The notes under the pieces: generated by a model | The model's input: only the letters and a program-made list of their open reading frames with translations | What the model was told of the DNA's origin: nothing | Databases searched by the model: none | Shown here: positions 56,601-64,000 of the stretch, one piece after another | Layout: every line of letters begins with the position of its first letter | How positions within the stretch are numbered: the stretch's first letter is position 1 | From: Gari tellinella | Taxonomy: Eukaryota; Mollusca; Bivalvia; Cardiida; Psammobiidae | Length of the DNA: 64,000 nucleotides | Direction: 5' to 3' | Assembly (NCBI GenBank): GCA_922989275.2 | Contig: OV277863.1 | Location: 20,550,001-20,614,000 of the forward strand | Program-made: the position numbers and the translations under genes

Positions 56601-57693
56601 TTAACCCTTCACTCAATAGCCTGTTGCAAGTTTTGAAGACAGGTTACCAGTTAAGGCTAGTTGAAAGTAAAGCAGAATGCACCTTAACCAAATACCCCAT
56701 AGCCTGTTTAAGTTTTACAGAAAGATGACCACTTAAAGCAGGTTAAAAGTAAAGCAGAATGCGCATTAAGGCACATTCTGCTTTACTTTCAGTCTGCTTT
56801 AAGCTATTTTCTACAATAGCATCTTCTGCGGTAGCTGCAGGAAGTGGGTCCACAAGAAGTGTAGTGGATTAAAGCATCTGAAAGAAGACCCTGCATTCAA
56901 ATGCCCGAGGTGTAGGGGTACTGCACGGCCTTTGGACAGAAGACCACAGACTGAGGTCCAAGTAGGAACAGACAAATTGGAGGTAGTACCGGTAGCTTCT
57001 TTTTGCTACCTTGGAGACATGCTTTCTGCAGCAGGGGGTTGTGACCTATCTACCATAACCCGTGTTAAAGCTGCATGGAGAAAGTTTAAGGAGCTGTTAC
57101 ATATCCTCACATCACGCCATCTCTCGTATAAGACACGTGGCAGAGTATACAGCACTTGTGTGAGGAGTGTAATGCTTCACGCCAGCGAGACATGGCCACT
57201 GTCCAAGCCAAACCTCCAGCGTCTCATGCAAAATGATGGTCAGCCAAATCTGTAATGTCAAACCACAGGACATAGCCACCACCAGGTCGAAAGAGCTCCT
57301 TGTACAGCTTGGTTTGGATGATCTGGACCTCATCCTGAGGCAAAGAAGGCTGCGTTGGTATGGCCACGTAGAAAGATCTAGCGGTGCGTTGAAGGCAGCC
57401 TGCAACACACACGTTACTGGAACACGTGGGCCTGGAAGGCCCAAGTTGACATGGAAACAGTTAACAGAGAAGGATCGCAGAGATTGGAACCTCTCTGCAA
57501 TCGACCCTCGAGAGAGAGACACCTGGAGATCAGGTGTAAGAACTGCCATGCGTGCAGCAAGCCAGATACCTGGAAAGGGGCCCACTGATGTGGATAATTG
57601 CCCCTGAACCTGCACGTTAATAAAAAAAAAGTATTTTCTTCAATGAAGGTATAACTAAAGGCGTAAAAAGGCATATTTATGGGGGAATGGGTT
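56601..57693 (+). mobile_element. PalC pair, the second split by a LINE
   Basis: 56601-56690 is a left half (TTAACCCTTCACTC, core broken at CACCTTAACC). The second has AAATACCCCATAGCC, core hairpin at 56745-56802, then the LINE, and resumes GTATTTTCTTCAATGAAGG to GGGGGAATGGG-TTAA (57693). Confidence 0.65.
56815..57625 (+). pseudogene. LINE 3' fragment
   Basis: Encodes FCGSCRKWVHKKCSGLKHL and FKCPRCRGTARPL (a zinc-binding block), FCYLGDMLSAAGGC, TRVKAAWRKFKELL, SVMLHASETWPLS; then a frameshift near 57238, then ICNVKPQDIATTRS, RRLRWYGHVERSSG, GPGRPKLTWKQLTEKDR, ending GPTDVDNCP and an A-rich tail (57620). This is the conserved C-terminal part of a non-LTR retrotransposon protein common in molluscs. 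5'-truncated, inserted in PalC. Confidence 0.88.
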
Positions 57694-57830
57694 AAGGCCT
57701 GCTTTATATTACGATCTACTAGGATATAGAATAATTTCTTATGGTGCATAATCCTGACTGTATAAAATGAAACTATTTTCTTCAGTGGAGGAAGAAATTG
57801 AACGCATATTTATGGCATTATGGGTTAACC
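57693..57830 (+). repeat. PalC right half joined at TTAA
   Basis: TTAAGGCCTGCTTTATA, CTACTAGGATATAGAAT, TATGGTGCATAATCC, TTTTCTTCAGTGGAGG, CATTATGGGTTAA. It shares its left TTAA with the preceding PalC. Confidence 0.65.
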
Positions 57831-57953
57831 CAAGTCAATGGGTGGATGGTGGGACAGACAGGAGGACAGACAAGACTTATGAATGGGTGCAGACAAAAAC
57901 TATAGTTCCCTGTTTTCACAGGTAGGGAATTAAAAAGTAGCCGGGGTTCTTAC

Positions 57954-58032
57954 CTCTGACTCTGAGCTGTCTTGTCGTCTGTCTTTGGAAGGTTGGGCCC
58001 CACCACCAAGTATCCTTGGCACAGTGAACGGT
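57954..58032 (-). CDS. ASCC2: ASCC2, penultimate coding exon
   Basis: 79-nt exon. Acceptor GTTTCTTCCAG; donor GTAAGA after ...SESE. The first base completes Arg with AG from the exon at 61954, giving R-PFTVPRILGGG, the counterpart of the conserved RRPFTIP block just after the acidic DDE-rich stretch in ASCC2. The remainder (AQPSKDRRQDSSESE) is a charged linker. Ends in phase 0. Confidence 0.85.
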
Positions 58033-58179
58033 CTGGAAGAAACAAATTAAACTTGATTGTTGTTTACTGTCCTGAAAACACTTTACTTTGAACAAGTGAT
58101 AGCAATTAACCAAGATAATGACTTTACTTACCAAACAAATTATGTTAGCATGCTAACCATGCTAAAACCAAAACCATGT

Positions 58180-58255
58180 AAACCTTTGCAAACAGTTTGG
58201 GTCATATAACACAGGGTCTCTTTAGGATCCAAATTATATGACACTCATTATTGAC
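58180..58255 (+). repeat. PalF-like core remnant
   Basis: CCTTTGCAAACAGTTTGGGTC, given in part, then a lost tip and TAGGATCCAAATTATATGACACTC. Most of the hairpin is gone. Confidence 0.5.
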
Positions 58256-58622
58256 ACTCTGATCCTGTTTTGAAAAGAAATTTAAAAAATTATTTTCTTA
58301 GAACAGTAACAGCGGACAATTTTTGCAGACAAGAAAAATTACCCAACATGCACAGCGTTAACTATTGATAGTTTACTTCAATATTTAAAAGCACCGTACG
58401 AGGCCTTTACCTCTTCTTGTGCAAAAACACCTTGGGGTACTCCAGTCCCTGCTTTACCTTTATGTTACTTAAAACAGCCATCTCAATCTTACTTTATGCA
58501 GCCATCTATATCTAACCCTTATCATAGAATCCCAATCCTTATGTGGAGGAAGGGGTAGTGTCCTATTTGTGCTTACATGGAGCAAGAGGTATAAACATCC
58601 TATGGCACTTTTTCTAGAAATG

Positions 58623-59338
58623 GGTTAACCCTTTACTCCATAGCCTAGTGTTTCAAGTTTTAATGATAGTTGACCATTTAACCCTTTCCCCCATAGAAGC
58701 GCCTTTTAGCGAATATGATTTATTCCTCTGCTGAAGAAAATAGTTCCAATTTAATTAGTCATGAATATATATCATTGGGAATATTTTCTATATCTTTGCA
58801 CATGATAGCTTAAAGCAGGCTGAAATTTAAGCAGAATGCGCCTTAAGGCGCATTCTGCTTTACTTTCTGGCTGCTTTAAGTGGTCACCTATCTTCAATAC
58901 TAGAAATAGGCTAACAGGTAAAGGGTTAAAGCAGGTTGAAAGTAAAGCAGAATGTGACTTAAGGCACATTCTGCTTTACTTAGTTACATCCTGCTTTAAA
59001 CTATTATTTGCCAGTGTATCTATATCTATAGTGGATATTCATAACTGTATAAAGTAGAACTATTTTCTTGAGTGGAAGAATTGATTAAAGCCTTTAACCC
59101 ATTACCCCATACAAATCCTTTTTACACCTTGAATTTATTCCTCCACTGAGAAAATTAGTTCAATTTTATATAGTCATGAATATGTAGATCTACAATAAGA
59201 AACAGTTTCTGTACCTTAGAAGATGGTAGTTTAAAACAGGTTGAAAGTAAAGCAGAATGCACCTTAGGCCGCATTCTGCTTTACTTTCAACCTGCTATAA
59301 GTGATCACTTATCTAAAGGCTATGAGGTAATGGGTTAA
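58623..59338. mobile_element. Array of PalC elements joined through TTAA
   Basis: A left scrap (58625-58680) is followed by a near-complete copy 58677-58929 with a long core (GCAGAATGCGCCTTAAGG...). Next comes TTAAAGCAGGTTGAAAG, the right half of another copy with its own core (58926-59098), and then a complete copy (59095-59338: TTAACCCATTACCCC to GAGGTAATGGGTTAA). Adjacent members share one TTAA, with no other sequence between them. Confidence 0.75.
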
Positions 59339-59732
59339 GGTATAAATAATCATATTAATTGGGCAACGGGTTAATTGAATAGACCATATAGTCAACCAGA
59401 TGGTCAGTATAAAACTTGTTAGAAGGTTAGGATGGAGGCATAAGGCATGTAAAGACGAGCTAAACTAGGCAGTTTTTATTAACCGGTGAACACATGTATA
59501 TGGTGTTAACTAGTAGTAAATCTAAAGCATATCTTTGGTTAATACAATAGCTCTTTGTCTTCTGATGGACATTTATCCTAATAATGTAACATAATACCAA
59601 TAAAAACCAAAGATTTTAAACGTAAGTACTATTAAACATGTCTGTTTCAAGTTTGCTTGGCCGCAGCTGAATTAAATCACCTAAATGAGAAGATATTTTT
59701 TAAAAAACCCAAAAAGCACATCTTTTGTCAAT

Positions 59733-59975
59733 TTAACCCTTTCCTCCATAAATACACTTTTTTATTCCTCACTGAAAAAAAATACTGGTAGCCTCCCTTT
59801 AAACAGTCATGATTATGTACCATAATGAATATTTTACATATCCTAGCAGATGTTTGGAGCCTGATCAGGCGCCGGGTTACCCAGCATCTGATCAGGCTCC
59901 AAACTGTTTCCAATGGAAATAATTGTTGAAGCGTAAATGCATACATAGGGAAACAATAACATCTTCTCCACTGTG
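59733..59975 (-). mobile_element. Hybrid of PalC left end and PalA right end
   Basis: TTAACCCTTTCCTCC, TCACTGAAAAAAAATACTGG and ATATCCTAGCAGATG are PalC. The sequence then passes without a left TIR into the PalA core (GTTTGGAGCCTGATCAGG, tip CGGGTTACCCAGC) and PalA right end CTTCTCCACTG-TG. A PalA lost its left half, with the junction at the start of the core palindrome. Confidence 0.65.
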
Positions 59976-60111
59976 TGCAGCATCCGTTATTTTGATTTAT
60001 ATAAGTGTGACAGCTATCAGACAGCCAGCGATGACCTACACACCTCTACCTGTTGACCTGTACACAGGTGTCATGTATCAACACCTTTCTATCCTGGAAA
60101 CAAGTTTACGT

Positions 60112-60215
60112 ACAGTAAAACATCTCTATTTCCACCACTAAATTGTGTTAATTAACAGTTTTTTAAAGGCAGGTGACTGCTTAGGGCAAGATGAAGCTTC
60201 ATTAAAAGCTTCAAG
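60112..60215 (+). repeat. PalH left half
   Basis: TA-CAGTAAAACATCTCTA, CACTAAATTGTGTTAATTAAC, given in part, GGCAGGTGACTGCTTAGGGC, then AAGCTTCATTAAAAGCTTC. Same left end as 44828. Confidence 0.55.
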
Positions 60216-60393
60216 GGTGAATGAGTATGACAGCTCCAGAAAAGAGGGAGTAAACTGAACAAATCCAACATTTTCTCACTCTTTTCAGCACCAACTCCTA
60301 TGACGTGACTACTTATTAGAATCATCTCCCATAAGTAGTGTCTCCAGAGGGTTAAATGCAGAAATAAAGATTTTATTTTTTGAAATTCTTCTC

Positions 60394-61931
60394 TTAACTC
60401 ATTTGTGCCCACAATCCCATATATTGGACATAGGCAAACAGTGTAGACTCTGATCAGACGCCGCATTATGCGGCGTCTAATCAGAGTCTACACTGTTTGC
60501 TGATAGGAATTTCAATATAAAACAAAATGAAAATGAAAATTTTGACAGGCATCCCTTTGATAAACAAGAGGGCCATAGCCCACAAGACGCTCACCTGAGA
60601 ACATTGTACTTAAGCTGACTGGGCAAGACAATATTGTGATATATATCGCTATAAAAAGATTTTTAAAGGTTTTCCTATATAAGTCTATATAAAACTGATA
60701 AGCCCCGAGGCGGGGCCAAATTTGATCAAGGGGTCATATTTTGAACAATCTTGGTAGAGGACTATAAGGCAAAGCTACATGTCAAATATAAATGATCTGG
60801 GCCTTACAGTTTCAGAGAAGAAGATTTTTAAAGGTTTTCCTATGTAAAACTAATAAGCCCGAGGGCCGGGACATTTTTGGCCCGGGGTCATAATTTGAAC
60901 AATCTTGGTATAGGACCATTAGGCAAAGCTATATGTCAAATATTAAAGATCTGGGCCTTACAGTTTTAGAGAAGGAGATTTTTAAAGGTTTTCCTATATA
61001 AGTCTATGTAAAACTGATTAGCCCCGTGGCGGGGCCAATTTTGACCCAGGGGTCATAATTTGAACAATCTTGGTAGAGGACTATAAGGCAAAGCTACCTG
61101 TCAAATATAATTGAACTAGGCCTTACAGTTTCAGAGAAGAAGATTTTTAAAGGTTTTCCTATGAAAAACTGATAAGCCCAAGGGCGGGACCATTTTTGGC
61201 CCAGGGGTCATAATTTGAACAATCTTGGTAGAGGACCATAAGGCAAAGCTATATGTCAAATATTAAAGATCTGTGCCATACAGTTTCAGAAAAGAAGATT
61301 TTTAAAGACTTTCCTATATAAGTCTATGTAAAACTGATAAGCCACAGGGCGGAGCCAATTTTGACCTGGGGGTCATAATTTGTACAATCTAGGTAGAGGA
61401 CCATAAGGCAAAGCTACATGTCAAATATTATTGATCTAGGTCATATAGTTTCAGAGAAGAAATTTTTCAAAGGTTTTCCTAAGAAAAACTGATAAGCCCC
61501 AGGGCGGGGCCATTTTTTGACCCCAGGGTAAAAATTTGACCAATCTTGATAGAAGATCATTAGGTTATCATACATACCAAATATCAAAGGTCTGGGCCTT
61601 TTGGTTTCTGAGAAGAAGATTTTTAAAGATTTTCATATGCATTATAGTTGCCTATACGGTCATGTTAGAAAATCTAGTCCCACATCAAGGGGAATAACTC
61701 TAGCCAAAAACTTTTCACAAGATTTCGTTCCCCCTTGTCACTGATGCTTCTGACAAAGTTTGGTTGAAATCGGGTCAGTGGTTTCAGAGGAGATGTTGTT
61801 TGAAAATGTGAACGGACGCCGGACAACGTACGGAATGGGATCACAAGAGCTCATCCAGAGCCTCAGGTGAGCTAAAAATGGACTAATCCAATATATAGCA
61901 TGGAAGAATCCACTGGGCGCAAATGGGTTAA
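60394..61931 (+). mobile_element. PalE element split by a tandem-unit element
   Basis: TTAA-CTCATTTGTGCCCA left and TGGGCGCAAATGGG-TTAA right. Core at 60434-60501: GGCAAACAGTGTAGACTC, tip CGCCGCATTATGCGGCG, and complement. The right TTAA is only 23 bp from the ASCC2 exon at 61954. Confidence 0.75.
60565..61876 (+). mobile_element. Element of about six 160-bp tandem units
   Basis: AACAAGAGGGCCATAGCC with GCTCACCTGAG at left, CTCAGGTGAGCTAAAA at right. In between are units starting about 60658, 60821, 60977, 61140, 61297 and 61457, each with AGATTTTTAAAGGTTTTCC, AACTGATAAGCCC, GGCGGGGCCA, GGGGTCATAATTTGAAC and GGCAAAGCTACATGTC. The final unique part has TTTGGTTGAAATCGGGTCAG, GGACGCCGGACAACG. 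This organisation is widespread in bivalve genomes and resembles the tandem-core elements known there as pearl; the link is inference. Confidence 0.8.
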
Positions 61932-61953
61932 CTTGAGCCCTGCTTAGACTCAC

Positions 61954-62172
61954 CTGACACTGGCTAGTTCATCTGCAGAATCAGCATCATCAGCCCCCAC
62001 TACATTGGTATCGTAGGTGTCGTCATACTCATCGTCATACATATCCTTTGCATAGGTCCCGCTACCATCATCTTCAACAACATCTATCACTACACCATAG
62101 TCCTTACTGATGTTATCCTTGATATCTTTAATGGCTTTCTGGTCCCCTAGTATGACAGCATCCGACCTGGAG
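61954..62172 (-). CDS. ASCC2: ASCC2, acidic-region exon
   Basis: 219-nt exon (acceptor TTTATTTTAG, donor GTGAGT at 61953). It encodes SRSDAVILGDQKAIKDIK, DYGVVIDVVEDDG, then the diagnostic DMYDDEYDDTYDTNVVGADD and ADSADELASVR. The YDDEYDDTYD-N-VGA-DADS-DEL string is highly conserved in ASCC2. Begins with one base and ends with two bases of split codons, matching the next exon. Upstream exons, including the CUE domain, are outside the window. Confidence 0.9.
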
Positions 62173-62412
62173 CTAAAATAAATAGTGGATGGGTTTGAAA
62201 ATCAGTTTCAGAAAAACCTACTATCTTTAAAAGCTTTCTGGTACCCAAGTACAGCAACCGTCTTGGAGCTAAAATAAATAGTGGCTGGGTTTGAAAATCT
62301 GTTTAAAACCCCTGCTATCTTTAATGGCTTTCTGATCCCCAAGTACAGCATCCATCTTGGAGCTAAAATAAATAGTAGCTGGGTTTGAAATCTGTTACAG
62401 AAAAATTTGCTT
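62125..62412 (-). repeat. Tandem duplication of the ASCC2 splice acceptor and exon start
   Basis: The start of the exon above and its acceptor recur twice directly upstream at periods of about 99 and 94 bp: real exon start at 62172, copies starting at about 62267-62269 and 62360-62363. Each copy keeps TTTATTTTAG-CTCCA and 45-50 bp of exon-like sequence that still reads in the same frame (e.g. VAVLGYQKAFKD and DAVLGDQKAIKD). Neither copy has a convincing donor. Confidence 0.8.
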
Positions 62413-62462
62413 TCATAACTAGTCAAACAAAGGTTTGGTTACAGTGTTTAGGACATGCAAAA

Positions 62463-62540
62463 ACTTAAAGCAAGAATAAAGTAAAGCAGAAAAGCTCCTG
62501 AAGGAGCCTTTCTGCTTAACTTTCATCTTGCTTTAAGCTT
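62463..62540 (+). repeat. PalH/PalC-like core hairpin
   Basis: CTTAAAGCAAGAATAAAGT, AAAGCAGAAAAGCTCC, tip TGA, AGGAGCCTTTCTGCTT, AACTTTCATCTTGCTTTAAG. Almost perfect hairpin. Confidence 0.65.
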
Positions 62541-62640
62541 CCACCTATTTTTAAAAGCTTCATTGAGTCTTCTTTTGGGTGACAGCATTACTGTACAGTC
62601 ATGTATTATACCACTACCCCATAACTTCACCTTTTTGCCT

Positions 62641-63089
62641 TTAACCCATTACCCCATAGCCTGTTTCTAGTTTTGGAGATATGTGACCACTTATAGCAGG
62701 TTGAAAGAAAAGCAGCACATTCTGCTTTATTTTCAGCCTGCTTTAAGCTAAAGTCTGCTAGGATAAAGAAATTATTTCTTATGGTATATATTCTTGACTG
62801 TATAAATTTGAACTATTTTCATCAGTAGAGGAAAACATTAGAGGCGTAACAAGGCGTATTTATGGGTTAATGGGTTAATTAATCCCTCTACTGAAGAAAA
62901 TAGTTCCAATTCATACTGTCACAAATAAAAATCATAAGAAATATTTTCTATATTGTAGCAGATAAAAGCTTAAAGCAGATTGAAAGTAAAGCAGAATATG
63001 CCTAAAGGCACATTCTGCTTTACTTTCAACCTGCTTTAAATGGTCACCTATCTTCAAAATTATAAACAGGCTATGGGGTTATGGGTTAA
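62641..63089. mobile_element. Inverted pair of PalC copies sharing a TTAA
   Basis: Copy 1 (62641-62878): TTAACCCATTACCCCATAGC, core reduced to AGCAGCACATTCTGC, right end GGGTTAATGGGTTAA. Copy 2 (62875-63089) has the opposite orientation: CCCTCTACTGAAGAAAATAG to GGGGTTATGGGTTAA, core GCAGAATATGCCTAAAGGC. Confidence 0.75.
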
Positions 63090-63399
63090 GACACCACTCA
63101 ATATTCGTCATTATTCTTATTCTGCATTTAGTAGACATCCCACCCTCTAAATGAATAAACATTAAACCTTGAAGTAGGACAGAAGCTTTACTCCGAGCCT
63201 GTTTTAAATATCCAACTATTAAGATACAGGTTTCATTGACATTGACATTGAGCTATCTTATATCAGGGTTAGGTAGAAGCAAGAAAAGGCTTTTATATTC
63301 ATGAGCAATAAGTCAAATGAGCAACTTATTGGACAAGAAATTACAAATCAATAGCTTTCCCCTAGATACACACACCCTTTGCAACATGTATGTATAGTT

Positions 63400-63613
63400 T
63401 TAACCCTTAGCTCGCCAAATAAATTGTCGTCTGCTATATTTCTCGTCTGCTTCAAGTTTCAAAGTGCTTCAAAGTTGCTCAAAATTGCTGAAAATAATGT
63501 CTGAGTGTCAAACAGCTTGGATCCGGATGAGACGCCGAGTTACTCGGCGTCTCATCCGGATCCAAGCTGTTTGCATATGGAGCTATAGTCGTGAGTGGCA
63601 GGCTAAGGGTTAA
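63400..63613 (+). mobile_element. PalD copy
   Basis: TTAA-CCCTTAGCTCGCC to GGCTAAGGG-TTAA, perfect core, tip CGAGTTACTCG. Lies in an ASCC2 intron or upstream region. The stretch 63090-63400 has no gene seen. Confidence 0.92.
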
Positions 63614-63789
63614 TAAGTGTATCTTTAAACAATTTTCAAAAACCATAATGGATTACCTTTAGATTTAGAAAACATTAATATGTCAGTTTTATTACAAGGT
63701 TGGACAGTTTTCCGGGAGAAGATTTCACTACTTTTTTGACAGAAATGAATAAATTAGCATTAAGTACAAAATCAAATTTTAGTGTATTT

Positions 63790-63950
63790 ATAGAAAGGTT
63801 GAATTTCTGAAGCACGCTTTGACAGAACTAAAACAGTAACACTTGAATTAAAGGGTCTACACTGTTTGCATAGGACAAATGTAATCCTCACAGGTACACT
63901 GTTTGTAAATGACGACTATACTCGTCGCTAGGGTTGAATGTGTTAAAGCA
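63790..63950 (+). repeat. PalG right part
   Basis: AAAGGGTCTACACTGTTTGC, AGGACAAATGTAATCC, ACAGGTACACTGTTTGTAAATG, given in part, and GTCGCTAGGGTTGAATG, typical of PalG right arms. The left core arm is missing. Confidence 0.5.
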
Positions 63951-64000
63951 GAAATCTAGTGTAAGAGCTTTTTCCATTACAAGTATTTTGTTCTGTAATA

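Overview
The window is eukaryotic and almost certainly from a bivalve mollusc. The evidence is: short exons with GT-AG introns of up to about 18 kb, tRNA-derived SINEs of molluscan type, LINE fragments of types common in molluscs, and a tandem-repeat element with CTCACCTGAG / CTCAGGTGAG ends typical of bivalve genomes. Species cannot be fixed from sequence alone; a heterodont clam or mussel of the Dreissena/Mya/Mercenaria kind is my guess.

Three host genes are visible. (1) A + strand gene enters from the left edge. One large symmetric exon (1853-3160) encodes a cysteine-free, Arg/Pro/Thr-rich segment ending in a mucin-like Thr run. (2) A + strand gene for a small secreted protein has a signal-peptide exon (17028-17224), a middle exon (35143-35226) and two homologous, phase-compatible last exons (38804-38855 and 47002-47065). 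These give alternative C-termini. (3) The 3' end of ASCC2 (activating signal cointegrator 1 complex subunit 2) lies on the - strand in three exons (62172-61954, 58032-57954, 53446-53186) and runs off the right edge. I could assign no other host gene.

The rest is a dense, nested layer of mobile DNA, mostly short palindromic non-autonomous DNA elements. For this annotation I name families by their ends. PalA: TA target, ends CAGTGGAGAA, about 245 bp, 24 near-complete copies. PalB: TA target, ends CAGCGTTCCC, about 340-370 bp, six copies. PalC: TTAA target, ends CCCATTACCCCATA, core with AAAGCAG arms. PalD: TTAA target, ends CCCTTAGCC. PalE: TTAA target, ends CCCATTTGTGCC. PalF: TTAA target, ends CCCCTTCACTGCC. 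PalG: TTAA target, ends CCCTTTGAA, core with AGGGCTCC. PalH: TA target, ends CAGTAAAACCTCTCTA. For PalA, '+' means the arm carrying AATAAACGCG is on the left.

The most striking pattern is that PalA, B, D, E, F and G have different termini and different target sites, yet carry variants of one long palindromic core: CAAACAG, a variable stem, GATCAGA, a GC-rich tip, and the complement. The stem variants stay self-complementary. In several copies the three-base tip is inverted relative to its arms, and in others the tip is deleted. This points to hairpin or cruciform processing of a shared module.

Other larger elements are: a 4.67-kb foldback element (27291-31958) with roughly 0.89-kb inverted arms, a 5-bp target duplication and CAC-starting ends, which contains a decayed LINE; two copies of a 0.93-kb TTAA-flanked element; a CpG-rich inverted-repeat element (12602-13290); a hAT-like hairpin element with an 8-bp target duplication (24349-24536); a hAT remnant with a BED-finger exon (54237-55347); a diverged tandem array (19500-21080); and a six-unit element of about 160-bp repeats (60565-61876).
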